Positions 13,095 through 27,100 of a stretch of 64,000 nucleotides of DNA are shown piece by piece (the stretch's first letter is position 1; every line of letters begins with the position of its first letter). This DNA is from Apteryx mantelli (Eukaryota; Chordata; Aves; Apterygiformes; Apterygidae). The position numbers were made by a program, and so were the translations under genes. The stretch is from assembly GCF_036417845.1 (NCBI RefSeq), contig NC_089981.1:25254001-25318000 (forward strand). Direction: 5' to 3'. Under the pieces are notes generated by a model that saw only the letters and a program-made list of their open reading frames with translations, searched no databases and was not told where the DNA came from.

Positions 13095-16000
13095 CTGGAA
13101 AATAAACAAATGAAACCAGCAACTGTGTCAGGTGACATGAATGGCCTTAAACTTAAGCATAGGAAGAATCACTATACACAGCGTTCACAGGTCAAACTGT
13201 AAATGCACTGCAGAGAATTTTGAGAATAAGCGTAATTTATAGGGCAAGATGAAGGTCATCAGAGACGACTGTCTGCCTCGTAACAGCAGGGCAAGCAGGC
13301 AACGTGTTCACTAGGCTTGGGTAGGGGTTGCTCTGCAAATCACCCAGAACTGCCCACTGTGGGAACGGCAGTCCCTTCTTGCAAGTTGAAAGAAAACAAC
13401 GTGAGCCAACGGAAAGAAGAAATAGTGCTTTTGCTGGCTGCTCAAACTTCTAGAAATTTAGAAGATAACTGTTTCATTTGCACCTCCTAAAAGCAGTCCT
13501 AACCATCTGCACCACAGAGGTCTACTCTCCATTACCAGGAGATCGCTAGGGTGGAGAAGAGGGAAAAGTGCGCTCTGCAGTAAATAATTACCAGCTCTGG
13601 CCTTCTGTTCACTTCTCCTGCAGCGTGTGACGAGCGAGTGCTTCCCACACTGAACCAGGAAATAGTTCAGCAGATGCACTTAAAGTACGAAGACTGAGTC
13701 AGAAGACAAAAGTTAAACACCAGTTAAACCACATACCATAGGTCCGTCTTGTGGTACTGGGAAATGAACACTGCTTAAGGCGGTTCCAGATATTGCATCC
13801 ACCTGCAAATATTTGCTGCTGGCTACAGCTCAGCACATATACACTCACTAGCAGTGCCAGTGCTTTGCAAAATATTGCAGACAAGAAAGAAAAAGAAAAT
13901 TTGCTTAATACAGAGTACAATAAAATCATTATATTCTTTAACATTGAAAGCGTACGTTGCCTGGTTTGGGGTGTGTTTTCTTTTTAAGCAGGTTATATGA
14001 TTATCCAGTTAGTTAAAGATAGAACTGCTTTTTTCAAAATTTTTAAGCTTTCAAATTCATGAATATATAAAACCCAATTATTAGCTTCTTTAATGTGGAT
14101 CTCTTACTACGAGTGTATAGCAGAGGGCAGAAATTAAGATCTTAGAGAGGAACTGGACCCTTGCTCACAACAAAAGCACAGAAGCAATTACACTTTCATT
14201 ATGCAGTCTCAAATCCACATTAAAAAAAAGTGTTAAAATATTTATATTTTAGATCAACTACCTTCCAGCAGTAATGAAAGACCCTTATAACTGGAGAAAG
14301 AAAGAGAAGACATCAGGATAGAAACACACTGACATGGCACTGGAGGACTACATTTGCCATTAACATCTGATCTTATGAAGAAACAGCTGAACACCTAATA
14401 ACAATATTTCATCTGTAATTGTGAAACTGGAAAAAATGCCATACTCAAAATGGACTCAACATATAGAAGTAATATTTTGATTTGCTCTGTTAGCTGATGA
14501 GCTTTTCTATTCTCAAGTTTCTCTTAGAAATTTTAACATTTCCAAATGCAAGTCCTTGATAAGTTGCAAAGAAAAGTTTTCTTTCTGTTAATAAAGACAA
14601 AGACCAGCACCGTTGAGATTTATTATATATATACAATTACCTGCATTGTTTTGGTGATTAAAGGACAACGGGTCAACAGATCTAATTCCAGATTTAACAG
14701 CCTTGTCCTTCCCCATAATTACATTTTAAAATTTAACCTCAGTTAAACACATTCCTAATACCAATATCTACCAATTCTTTGTATGTACTTTGAGATAGTT
14801 TCAATTAGTTTAATCTGGATGTGGCAATACATTTAATTTATAATTGATCATTCAAGTGAGTATGTGAGTATGTTCAATTTAATAGTTCTGATAAAACCCG
14901 TTGTTTTAGCTGGTTGTAAGAAGAGTTTTAAAACTAGTACAAGGTTTATTTAAAAAAAATTGGCTAGTCTATTAGTCATTTAAAAAACATGCACAACAAT
15001 CATGCACAAAAACCTTCCCAATTTTTTTCTTCCATCTCTAAAACATCTCCAAAAATAGAATTTCTACAAACCGCAGAGAGACATTAAAAAAAGGAAGGTA
15101 TTTTCATTATGCAGATGTTAACTCTGCCCCTTTATCTCATGTCATGATATGTCAGCCTCCTTTCTTCAGCTGTCAGATACAGCATCTATTTCTTGGAAAC
15201 TGCAAGTTTAAGATACCAGGTCTGCACCTGTGGTGTCCATAGTACACCAGCCAAAAAGGCCAGACCGACCTCAAAGACAGGCCACTAATTTCTCCCTCGT
15301 GCCCAGGTGCAGGGAACCGCAAACAGGTGAATTCCCCGTTACCCCTCACACATTCTTATGCAAACAGAACCAAAGATCATCAGCTTCCCCAAAGAAAGGA
15401 CTTTTTTTTTTAAATACAGTTTTTTGAAGATACGCATTTATAAAGACCGCAGGAAGGAAGCTGTGGCTACACTTGTTGCATTTCTCCTTTACAAAAAGAA
15501 TGTAAATCCATAGATGGGGAAATCATTGCCAATCTGTTGATCAGGCACTAGTTTTGAAAAACTTCCATCAGGATTATGACCAGAAGAAAAACTTTTATTG
15601 GTATTGAGTTGCAAGGCTAGCATTAGACAAAGTGGCTGATCCCACAAGGAGACCAAAAGAACCCTCAAAGATTTAGAAAGCATAATCCATGAAGGAGAAG
15701 TCACGCACTGCTAATATCTCCCAAAAGTTATTTGTTTATAAATGGGCAGTTATAGTATGTGCATGGTCAAGAAGACATCAGAATTCTTGTGTCTGCTGTC
15801 ACTGGACAGAAATAATAAAACAGAAGTTGATGATCTAAAAGGACCTCACAAATAATCACTGTCCATTTTATTTCCCTCTTGATCTGAAGCATTTATAAGT
15901 ATATAAGGTCCTGCAGAACCAGAGAAAACAATCAAGCATGCCCACAAAAGAAGGAAAACCCAGACTGTTGCTAAACTTCCTTATTAAAACAATACAATTT

Positions 16001-19000
16001 TGCATATGGAAATTTGACGCCAGCCGCAGGCACCAATTTTTTCCCTTTGCGCTGGTTTTCATAACAGCATCACATTCTAACACCAAAAAGTACACTGAAA
16101 CCACAGCACACCCAGTATCGTCTCAAACCCAATGGCAAGGCTGAGTCAATCTCTCATGATGGCTCTGCACTACTCTTCCCATGGCGATGAAACAATTACC
16201 AGGGCATGCTTCTCCCACTGGTGTCCCGAGGGTGGCCACGAGAGCCCTGAGCTGGCTCAGAGCAGTCACTCACCCCAAACCTGAGAAGACCCAGTCCCCT
16301 TCCCAGTCTTGAGGCTGCCGCTCTGATTTTCAGCAGTGTCAGTGGTGGAGGCCTCTTCTGTTCCCAGTTGGGCACTATTCGCGACTCTGGCATCCTCCCT
16401 GCTCTCTCCACTTCGAAATGCACAGGCTTCCTCGCACAGAAGGGAGTGTCAGAGCAAGTTTAGACAAAAAAGACAGAGATGTGATCCCTTTTTGCTGTGA
16501 ATTCACACCGCAACCAAGAAATCATCTGTCCATGGGCTGGCACAGACCGCCATCAGCCTGGAGATGCTAAGTAAATGAACTTCAGCAATTTTCCTGTTGT
16601 CTCTCTGGATCATGTTATTTCTGGCAAAATCGAGTTTGAAGTGTTAAGTGAAGGTTCTGGGAAGGAGCTGGGAGAACCCCTTTGGTCGCGAGGAAACGCT
16701 GGGGAGGACGGGCAGGGAAGCGGGCCTGCCTGCCCCCAAGCCAAGCCGCTCCTTGCCTGGCCACATCTCACAAGGCAAGGCAACGGACCCACCAGTGGTA
16801 ACCCGTTCCCGTGCGTATGAAACAACAAACAAAAACCTCACACCCATGAGGAAACATATTAAAATTTCTCTAGCTCAACAGAATCAAAGTGTACAAGAGG
16901 AAATAGTGAAAACAGAGAGGTCAGCCTAGCCCCATAACAATTAGGAAATGGGGAAACGAAGCTGCTAGCACTCCTGTGAGAAAACCCCCTCCCAGGTCAT
17001 CTCCCACCACAGGGATGAACAGCAAAATGAGCAAGATGCAGACCAGCGCAACCTTGGGCAGGAGTCTTCGCAAGGGTACGAAGAGTCCTTCATCTTGCCA
17101 CCAACCTACCGAGGTGTCTTAAAACCATGAATGACTCATCCTGATATACAGAGGAAAAAAAAAAAAATCTGAAAGGACGAGTAAAAGCAGAGGCACTAGA
17201 AGATGCCTTTGAATCCCTCAAAACAGGCCAAATCCAGTCCCTAAAGACCAGGGGCAGGCTGTGCTTCTACAAAGCTTGGTTTACACTAATACTCACTTTT
17301 TAAGGAGCGGTCCCAATCAGGTGGATTCAATCCAGCTCCATGCAAACTCACAGACAAAAATCTAGCGCAATATAGCCAGAAGAAAGTAAAGGACTAATCT
17401 GAGAACGCACTGCATAAGAAAGCCATCTGTGTTTTCAATGCAAAAAGTAAAATCTGAACTGAGGAGCACTCTCAGGCACCCAGGTTGCCCCTCACCTGGG
17501 CCACTGCAGGAGGGGAGGGAAGGAGAGCTCTAACTGCGTCATGTCCAGAAGGACTGAGACCAACCATCACCCTCACCCTTTCCCAACCCCAACAGCCTCC
17601 AAAAAGAGGACAGGCACAGGCTGCATCTGTCTACCAGGCTACAACAGATGGACTCTAACCCATACTAAAGCTCCAGACCCTATATTCAAGTCTTTCCTTG
17701 ATTTCATAGACTCAGAAGTAGAAGTTTCTTATCTTAAAGGGGGGTGGGTGGGTGGGGGTGTGAATTCACACAAATTATTCCTTATACTCAAGCCTTGTCC
17801 CATGTGTTGCACAGAGTAAAGAGAGAACAGTGCCAAGGTATGTAGACGGCATTCTCCTGCACACCACAAAACCAAACCAATCAACCAAAAAACCATGAGG
17901 TCTTTCAAGTAAACAAAACAAAAGAAACCAACACTTTTCTAAAAACATTCTAAGGCCTAAAATAGAAGCTGAGATGCAGCATACATCAAAAAATTTTCAT
18001 GTATTAGGAACTAATTAAGGTCATTTCTTTTACTCATTCAGTTTGGCCATAACCATATAAAACACAATGAAAAAAATTAGAAGCACACCAAACAAACAAG
18101 AGGTAGAAGAAGAATATGAAAAGGAAACTAAGAACAAGCAGGTGTGTAACACCAGGCAGAAAATCATTTCTTGACGTTGGCTAGGGCAGCTTTAAGGTAG
18201 TCCTTCAGTAGTCACTTCTCCCCAAAGTCAGACTCATCTCAAACACAGGCCTTAGTCCTCTTCCCCTTAAATACAAAATGGGCTGGGAGCATCACTTAAA
18301 GACAAAATCAGTTATAAAGTTCTGGTAACACAGTAGGTGCCAACACCCTACCTTCCCCTTTCTGTAGCTCTAGACACAACTTCCTCTGTTCGAAGAGGCA
18401 GAATAAGCACCATTTCCTTTTCTCCCATTACATTTCTACGAGCAGAGACAGAGGTTTTCATGTGTCACCCTGGATGTTTCAGGTACATCACAGCGGGACA
18501 AGAGTGATGACTGGACTGCAGGTTTCTGATAACAAGGGACTCTTCAAAACATGGTGAAGCTAAGAAAATAAGTACTTTCAGTGACATGTCAAATACCTAC
18601 ACCATCAGGCTGACATTTTGGAAAGATACTGGCATTATCCTGTGTTGCACTGCCTTTTCCACTGAACGCCCATCAACAGCCTGGAAGATAAGTAAGCGAG
18701 GCTGCGAGCTTATCGATCCAGTTCTGGTTGGACCACATGCATGTGTCCATTTTTTGCCGGATTACAGAAATACCTTTCCCACTTAATCTTGGATTTTCTC
18801 CTGGAATTTTGGATTAATAGCCTCAGGAGGCCTGTTTATGTGCAGATACATTTGGGAACAGCTGGAAAACACTTAGAAGAAAGTCTTGGTGCAGGCTTCC
18901 AGGCTAGTGCATCTGTTTTGTTCTTCTCCTCCTGCACATGCCTGATCATTTTCTTCCTCCCTACACGTTGCTTTTTAATGTTTCATATTAGCACAGGCTC

Positions 19001-20758
19001 ACCTACACTTAGTTTTCTTTCCCCCACCCCCAAATCCTTAAAGTCCGCCCCTGCACAGTCGTCTCCTGCTGACAGTTAAATTCCTACCAATGGCTCCCTT
19101 TTTAGGCGAGGTTGCCTTTCACTCTCCCCTTCTTATGTAGCAGTAAACTCTCTCTGCTAGAAGAAATTAATCCAGCTCCTCCTACACTTCCAGTGACCTT
19201 TCATGATATGCAAGGTACTATTTACATTCAAATTTGGGAGTCTTAACAAAAAGCAGCCACATCAGGCTAACAACCAGCTGTGCAGCCCTGACTGTTTTAA
19301 CAGCTTTTTTCTCCTTTGCTCATATCAGGAATCTTCTTTTAAGAAAGTAAATAACACCCTTTCCCCCCCTCCCCGCCCCGAACAAACGACTTAAGGCAGG
19401 TTTCATACCTATAAACATCAATCTCCCAGTTCCCGACCACTCTCTAACATTGTTGAAATGCTCACCCTGTGATACACTGTAATTCTAGTAGGAAGAAGCA
19501 AATGCACAAATTAAAATTATATGGATTAGGAAAAGCCAGCCCTGCACAACAAACAACCAAAGGTTTTAAAACAGTAGCAATTTTTCTCTCTCATATTTAG
19601 TAACTCCAACCAAAAAATTTACATGCCATGAAAATTCTCAACAAAGACTTGCATGTAGCTCACATAATTGAGGAAGTACTAATAATAGCGTGGCTGTTTG
19701 CATAGACAACATTTCCACTGTGGGCCTGAATTCTGATCTCAAATATGCAGAAGAAGATATTTGTTGTGTACTGCTGGCTGGAGACGAAAATTCAAGTCCT
19801 GGAAACCATCTGAATGTGTAGCAATACCCAGTGGGTCCATGCAGCTATGGCAGCACCACGCACACCCATGGTGCGTTGGAAACAAGGCATTTGTGAAGTA
19901 TCGGGGAACATGCTCTTGGTGTCCGTTTCATGTTTTGAATCTACAGAAGCAATTTAAATTAATGTGAGTTGCAGTTCTGCAGAAGAATGAAAGTGTTCAC
20001 ACTTCAGCATCAACTGTTCGTCACCACAGAAAATAACTGGTCCTGACAGATGAGAAGTGGATTTCGTGATCTTCTTTTGACACAAGAGCAGTGATGCTCA
20101 TACCTGCATTTCTAACGGCAATTGTTTAAGGGCTTATCCCAGAAGCATATTTATAGCAGCAGCAAGGAAGCCTTGTTTTTTTTCAAACTTTAAAAAGCTC
20201 TAAACAAGCCATATGTTGGATCTATGCTAGCAAGTATTTGCCACATATTTGTGCTAAACGATACTTATTTTTAACACCATTTTCTTTCATGTGATTAAGT
20301 TTACATAGAATAATTTTTCAAACCAAAATTTAATATATCATACAAGAGAAGAATCAACAAGGATCATTAGCAATGGCCATTAACTGACATACACACACGT
20401 CAAGCCCACATTTTAAATATTATGGTGCTTCATTTAAACTCCTCAGTCAGAAATTCAGATCAGCAATTAAGTCATATAGCTATATAATAAACTCAGGAAA
20501 TATTAGTAGGAGTTCTGTGCACGGAATAAGCTGTAAGAACAGGCCATTAGGTCCACATAAAAGACATTTATATCCCTAAGCACCAAAAGAAGCACACAAA
20601 CACTGGAGCTGAAGAGTCTGTTACTTTTGAGCAGTGGATATTATGTTGCTCTATCACTAACAGGATCTTTCTCAAGTCACTAGTTTCCATCAAAACACAT
20701 AGGAAGGTTTGTTTGTTTTTTCATGCTTCCAACCTTGCCCACTGTCTTGTAATTCATT

Positions 20759-20777
20759 AAAAAAAAAAAAAAAAAAA
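20759..20777. repeat. Poly(A) run of 19
   Basis: A homopolymer A tract. The sequence on its left shows no recognisable processed-gene body, so I do not call a retrocopy. Confidence 0.8.
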
Positions 20778-23427
20778 GGGAAGATGCTTATCCTTGAGTA
20801 CAAGACACCAGGGAAAGATCATATGCCTATCACGCACCACAGGGCCTGTGTGACGCACCACTTCCACCACGCTGGATGCTTCCTGCCCCTGCGTGCCCAT
20901 GCCACCGACACAGCTCACGCAGGGCCCCCAGTGCCAACTGCGCACTTGTCTGACGGGCCTCATCCAGCTGAGGGGTGCCTCCACCCAACGTGCTGCTTCT
21001 CCTCCTGCAGTGGGCACAAAGGCTGCAGGCAAGCTGCAATGCTTTTTGGCAGTACCAAAGCCCAACTTGAGCCACATGCCCACCAGTCCCATCAGCTGCT
21101 GTGCTGTTCACCTGCCATTTAAATACCTCATCGGGAGCCCCAGGTCATGCTCTGGTACTTGCCTACACCCCACACCATGCAAGACATCAAGCAGCTCTGA
21201 TATCTGCCATGACCTGTGCAAAGAGACCACCACGAAAACAGAAGACAACTGTCCCCTGTTAGATGCCATCTCGATTTTTAGAGAACAAGACCATATGAAG
21301 GCTACCTGGAACAGGCAGCAAGAACATAACAGAGCGATCATCCCCTCCAAGCTAGGCTTTATTTTGCATCCTTATTGCTGGCATTAAGGGCTTACACAAA
21401 CCTAATGTTTTTCCACGCAAGTTATACTCTCTACCTACCACAATCAGCCACACTGAAATTTTGTGATTTCAAACAACTGAGTGATTTGCAGAATCAAGCT
21501 GTCAGTGAGAACTCGGTTTCAGTCTTATTTCACCAAGGATTTCATCAGGTGTTTTTTTCCTCTCTCTGTAGATCAAGCAAGTGCCCTAATGTTCAAAGCT
21601 TCACAAAATGTTGACCAGCACCAGGCAAGAGTTAGAGTGAATGGAGACTCCTAGCACAGGTCTTCACATTCACAGGTACATCTCAAGTCACAGCAGAGAC
21701 TAAAAAACTGTAGCCCCAATATTTTCAAACTGTGACACCATGCTCCCTGAAATTATGAGTGGAATGAAATTCATGCTCCCTGAAATTACAAGCTGCCCCC
21801 AAACCTGCAGCTCTCCGAGCTGTGTCCACTAGCACATCGACCAGCAGGGAAGGGGGTTCTCGTGCTCTCTGGGACGATGGCACCTACCCGAGGGTGACAC
21901 CGGGAGTCAGCGGGATGTGCAGCTGAACCACAAGAATGGTAAAGCAAACTACATGTAATTGAGAGGAAGTTTTAACTTTTTCTTTTTTTAATTGCTATTA
22001 TTTAATCACACTAGTCACCAATTAAGAGCCAGACTTATAGGACAGGTACATCATTATGCCACCAGATTTGATGCCCTGCTTAAGAAGAAAAACAACAAAT
22101 AATAGATGTCATGGCTGGCAGATCCTCACACAAAAGCTCTTCTGCTTCAAGGAAGAAAAGTCAATTTAAGACCCAAGCAGACGCAAGGCTCCCACCTCCT
22201 GGATAAGCTTGTAAGGCTATACCTAAGGACAACCCAGGCCTACTCTGAGCTTTTCCAAAATGCAGGAATACTTTGGTTCCTGAGTTAGTCATTGCTCTTA
22301 TTCAGAACATAAGATTTTTAAACCCAGGCTTGGTACAGTAGCAAACAAAGACATGAAACTAGAAAACACTGCAAGGAACAGAAAACTGAACCAGATATAA
22401 AAGGAGGAGGAAGCAAAGGTTTACAATAATCATTGACCATAATCACAAGCCAGTGCCAAGGTAAGATCAGGAAAAGTACTGTTAAAAATACAGAACAGTG
22501 ATAGAGTTGTACTCTGAGTCTCAGGACAAGCTGAAGCATAGGTCAGAGAGAACTGCCACTGAAGGAGATTACTGAATACCTTGGTTGGTACCACCACGCG
22601 TTTGTGTTTCTGCAGTAGAAACTCTTTAAGGCAGAGTGGCTAAGCTGGTATTTCTGGAAGCAAAAGTTCAGCAAGCCCCAAAACATTAGCATTCATAGCA
22701 GTCACGAAGCGCTCCCCTGCGAACGCTAGGATGTCATCAGCAAAGAAAGCGTAGGGTGAAAGTCTATGCCATTACACGATGGGTGGTTCACCTGGCAAAT
22801 GATTTCGATTTACATCACTGACGAATGCAACAGATTTGGGAACAGAGGGAGGAGGGAGACCCGAAACACAGCCGCGCCGGCAGAGGCCTTCCGCTCGCCC
22901 GCGGCCCGCCGCCGCTGCCCCGCTCGCTGCCCTCCGGAGCGCGGTTCCCGCAGGAACTCCAGCGGGGCTGGGCGGGCTGCGAGCCAGCGCGGGCAGCAGC
23001 GGCGGGGCAGCGGCGCGCACAGCGCGTTACCAGTTAACCAGCCCCGGCACACGGAGGGCACGGCGCGATGCTCCACGGGCTGGAGCCGTCCCCTCGCCCC
23101 CCGCGAGGCACGGCCGCCGGCACGGCCCCCGAGCGCCGCCGGGCAGAGGAGCCGCCGCCGCCGCCAGGCCCGCGGGGCGGCGGCCGGGCAGCGGGGCGCC
23201 CCGGCCTCCCGGGCGGGGGGAGCCGGCCCTGCCGCCGCCGCCACCACCGCCGCCGCGGGGCGGCCGCCCACACCTGCCCGGCCGCCCGCGGGCCCCCCGC
23301 GCCGAGCGGGGCAGGTGCCGCGGCGAGCCCGGGGCGCCCGGCGAGGCGCAGCCCCCCTCCTCCCCGCCGCCGCCGCCGCCGCCGGCTCGCCCGCCTCCCC
23401 CCGCGGCGCGGCGCGGCGCGGCCCTAC

Positions 23428-23478
23428 CTCGGCGAGCAGCAGGAGCAGGAGCAGGCAGGGCAGGGGCAGCCGCCTCAT
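23428..23478 (-). CDS. First coding exon: signal peptide of an unidentified secreted or membrane protein
   Basis: The start codon at 23478 lies in an ideal Kozak context (GCCACCATGA). Seventeen codons follow, MRRLPLPCLLLLLLLAE: a short basic start and a leucine-rich core, as in a cleaved signal peptide that targets the ER. The frame then meets GAG|GTAGGG, a good splice donor, so the coding part of exon 1 is 51 nt and ends in phase 0. Reading on past the donor gives only alanine/arginine/glycine-rich translation, which supports an intron. The gene continues leftward; intron 1 is probably long, since no sure second exon appears in 23 kb. Many secreted proteins, receptors and adhesion molecules share this layout, and the sequence does not tell which one this is. 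Confidence 0.8.
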
Positions 23479-23515
23479 GGTGGCGGAGCGCGCTCCCCGC
23501 TGCGCGCACGGCCGC

Positions 23516-23545
23516 TCAGCCCGACGCCGCCTCCCCCGGAGACAT
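23516..23545 (-). CDS. Possible upstream ORF in the 5' UTR
   Basis: On the minus strand an ATG at 23545 opens a 9-codon frame (MSPGEAASG) ending in TGA at 23516, which is 37 nt before the main start codon. If transcription starts right of 23545, this uORF would lie in the leader and could lower translation of the main frame. Its Kozak context is moderate. Whether it is in the mRNA depends on the unmapped start site. Confidence 0.35.
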   Translation of the reverse strand: MSPGEAASG

Positions 23546-23960
23546 GGCCGGGCCGCGCGCCCCGCGCCGCCCGGTGTCCCACCCCTGCGCCGCCCTCGCC
23601 GCGGCGGCGGCGGCGGCGCGCCCGCCCCCCGCTCCCTCTAGCGCTCCCGCACTGCAAGGGCGGGCGGCCGCGGCGGCAGCCGGAGCCGTGCGCGGCGCGG
23701 GGCGGAGGGGCCGCCCGGCCGCTCCGCAGCGAGGGCGCCGCCGCTGGCGCTTCCCCGCCTCCAGCCCTGCCTCCCTGCCGGCGCCCGACATCTCCCCCCG
23801 CCGCGGGGCCGGCCGAGGAAGTGGCTCCCTCCGAAAGTTTCCCGGCCGCCGCGTGCGCCCCGCAGGAAGCGGCGCCGCCGGGCTGCGCCGCGGGCGCGGG
23901 CGAGCGCGAGCAGGGCCGCGCGGGGGGCTGCGGTAGCCCGGCGCGGCCGAGAGGAGCCGC

Positions 23961-23980
23961 CTGCCCTGCCCTGCCCTGCC
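23961..23980. repeat. (CTGCC)4 tandem repeat
   Basis: Four exact CTGCC pentamers in the right flank of the CpG island, a small simple repeat. On the minus strand it lies upstream of the start codon, within the promoter region. Confidence 0.8.
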
Positions 23981-24110
23981 CCGCCGTCCCCTCGCGGGCC
24001 GGGGGCGGCCGGGCCCCAGGAGGGAGGGTGTGTTTTCCCCGCAGCGAAGCGCCTCAGCTCCCCCCGGCGCTCCCCGAGCAAGTCCTGTCCCTGTCGGGGC
24101 GCTGGGTTAG

Positions 24111-27100
24111 GCACGTTTTGTCAGCGTCACCGATAAGGGCATGGCATTATTGAACACGCTCACTTCTACCATCTAACTTACTTCCCGGGATTAATGCACT
24201 GCTTCGGGTTTCCTTATCCAAGATGAATGAAAAGAGAGGCAGGATCCGTTCACACAGCATTATCTTCAGTTACAGAATGGCAGCCTTCAATTTCTCAAAG
24301 GTTTGAGTTCACCTTTGCAATTCCCTGTCTTTCCTGAGCCTTCAAAACACAAGCACAGCACTATGGAAGCAACAGTTGCCACAAGAGCTCAAGGGAAGAG
24401 GCGCAAGACTAAGTGCATGTGCGCACTCAAAATGCTCTGGGAGGCTGAGACTTATACTCCGAGTTAGATAAACAATGTGGGGGCATCCCTTCATATCAGT
24501 AAGATTTGGAGGAGATAATCTCTTCAGAAAAGAATATTTAAACAGAGTGCTTTAGAACAATTTTTTTTTTACTAAGCTATTACCACATCTTTTTCAGATA
24601 GAAATTATAAAGTAAATAATGTATCTAATCAGGTTGTTATGGGTAAATAACAAGGATTCACTATGGGACAGTTAGAGGATCTGTAATTGACAAATTTATA
24701 GGGGCAAATCAGAGCAATTCAAATAAGGAAATGAACACTATACAAAATCCATTAATAAACCCATTGTGCTCTGTTTGTGTTCTGTACTTTCCAGTCATCT
24801 CAAGGCATCTCAGCACTGTTTTCCAGCTGAATGTCCTGCCTGCTAACCCATACACCTGCCAAAGGTCTCACTGGCTGTAGAAGAACCATTACACTGAGAT
24901 AACTTCCACCGATCAAGCCCTGCAATGTGGAAATTACAGCTCTGACTCTGAGAGGAGCTCCCAGGGCCTGCACAGAGCCCTGATGAGCATAAGTTGCCAA
25001 ATTCCAGCTCCTGTCCAGGTAGGGTTTCACTTGCTTCTAAAATACAGCCACTATACAGTGGCAGAACAAGTCACCCTGTGCAATTGCACTTGAACAATTG
25101 CATTTGGTCATTCATGGGTCAAACTCATGGTGAGGACAATTTTTTTTTTTTTTTTTTTAAACTGTAAGCCTTTCCAGTATGACAGCCTAGTAACTAATCT
25201 GACTACCCTGAAATTCAGTGGGAATCCCTCCACTGATTTTAGTGCATCCAGCCCTGAGGGAGAAAATTTTAAAATAAATGCCTTGAGATAGCCAAGAATT
25301 GGGATTCTGACCTGTTCAAATTTACAAGCATCTTCAGATTGGTGTTGCTATCTCCAGACTGTACATGTCCCCGGACTCTCAAGTCCACCATTTTTCTCTC
25401 TTTAGTAGGTCATATAACCCATCTTAGAAGCAATGGGCATTATATTTCCTAAGGTATGTCAATTCACTGCTCCAGAGAGCAAGTTGTATGATCACTGCAG
25501 GAAGCTAAATCTCTTTCACCAAACCATGTCTGTCAGGATCCAGTCTAGCTGATGGGGCTTTTCAGACACATTCAGTCTATGCCGATTAATTACTTGCTCA
25601 TACAACACTTCTGGCCAAGTCCTCACAGCTACTCATATATCAGGTACCTGAACCAGGAGGCCAATGAGGTTCTAGGAGAGAGTCTTACCTCTGGAGCACC
25701 CACAACAGAAGGGGACTATATTAATCCTGTGAAATTTGCACGTAGAGATATCTAAGGAGAGTATTTCTAGGACTGTAGTATAGAATTACTTTAATATATA
25801 TCTTATAACTTTATGAACAGCGGCATTGTCATCAGCAGGATTTCTTACACTGTGAGGTTAAACTGGCACAGAGACAGCGTAGGAGGTGTAGTGTTGTTTT
25901 AGTGTACACATTTCTCTCTCACTGATTGTTACTGACCTCCTTTCCAGAGTCATTTCCTGGGTGCAGGGAGCCAGCAATCAGTGACATAATTCTGTCTGGA
26001 CTGAAGGAGTGCGCTATCAAGATTCATTGACATTTAAATAGGCTCAGATATGCTGAAGAAGGTGACCACACTATGAAAAGAAAAGCCAAGAAATATGAGG
26101 TACTAAAAAGTGTAATTATTTTGTAATGTAAAACAGAAGTGTGATTTCCATTTGATTTTTCATTGAAAAAAATCATAGCAATCAAACTTTTTTTGTATGT
26201 ACTGCTTCTGATGAAATGTTTGTCTCCCCAAGAAATTGTTTAAAACTCTTGGATGAATGTTCCAAATGAGCTATTCTGGTTAGATTTTGAGAGCTCTGTG
26301 CAGGAAGGCTACTTGATAGCCTTCTTGGATCAGCATCTCCACTCTGAAACATGCTCTAGTAGAGTGCTCGCCATACAGACCTCAGGGAAGAGCTGGATGG
26401 CAGAGAACTGTGATTCATGCCAGAATTAAGGACCTCACACGCTGAACATGGAAAAGAGAAATTAACCCCAAGTTTTTAAGGAATCTCCCAGGTGTTAATT
26501 GTTCAGCAGCAATAACCATCACAATGTAAATAATTCCCTGGGAATTAGAGGCTCAGGGTTGGATATCAGGCCATAGGCTCTTCACAGCTTGTTACTAGCC
26601 TGCTGGAAATTCCCTGCATTACAACTGCTGTTGCCTAATTGTTTCTATAGTTAAGTTTTGTTTATTCTACAGCCTTTTATTAAAACTATATATGTGACAG
26701 GATTATAATTCTAGGTAGGTGTTGCTCCTGGGCTAAAGCTTCTACTTCACTTTCACCTAGAAGTTAGTTTGTGCATCTGAGTCATAAAACTTCTTGAAAA
26801 GAAGGCGTCAGAGAGAAGCGTTTCCACATCCTTATAATCAAGTTGCTGAACAAGAGGCCTAAGTTCAAAAGTGGCCTTGGGCTCTTGCACACAAATCCAA
26901 GAGGAATGTGCCAGCGTATTACTTACGGGTGCTCTACTTTAGGTAGGGTGTACTACTAATGCTCCAGGCAGAGAGAAAGGGGAGACTGCAAACATATACA
27001 ATGACCCAAAGCTGTCCAAATGGAGCAGTCACCCTGGATGATAAGATCTGTCTTTTACTGAGATTTGCAATTAAATATGGTTTCTAAGAGGGGAAAAAAA

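Larger units (their letters stand above)
9451..22865. other. Intron-like non-coding stretch
   Basis: No convincing gene apart from the 12-nt microexon candidate at 13083-13094. Short open frames on both strands stay below about 190 codons and show no domains. The sequence has ordinary A-rich and T-rich runs, including 19 A at 20759-20777. Its position immediately downstream of the leftward signal-peptide exon makes it most likely intron 1 of that gene. Confidence 0.6.
23148..23617. repeat. GCC/GGC triplet clusters in the CpG island
   Basis: Short CCG/GCC runs of four to seven units occur at about 23148-23165, 23228-23262, 23359-23384 and 23597-23617. On the minus strand the first three lie just inside intron 1 and the last lies upstream of the start codon. 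They give alanine- or proline-rich translations that should not be read as protein. Confidence 0.8.
22870..24110. promoter_or_regulatory. CpG island promoter
   Basis: About 1.2 kb of extremely GC-rich, CpG-dense sequence with abrupt edges, in a window that is otherwise AT-rich. It contains many GGGCGG/CCGCCC Sp1-type words and no clear TATA box, as is typical of broad vertebrate promoters. The minus-strand first exon at 23428-23478 sits inside it, so the main transcription direction is leftward and the start lies right of 23478, perhaps around 23550-23800. A divergent rightward transcript is possible but I see no first exon for it. Long open frames across the island in several frames are artefacts of GC-rich sequence lacking stop codons. 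Confidence 0.92.

Noticed and set aside
22766-24153. Very long open frames (up to 366 codons) on both strands across the CpG island
   Set aside because: They arise because GC-rich DNA lacks stop codons. Several frames are open at once, and the translations are alanine/arginine/glycine/proline-rich without domains.
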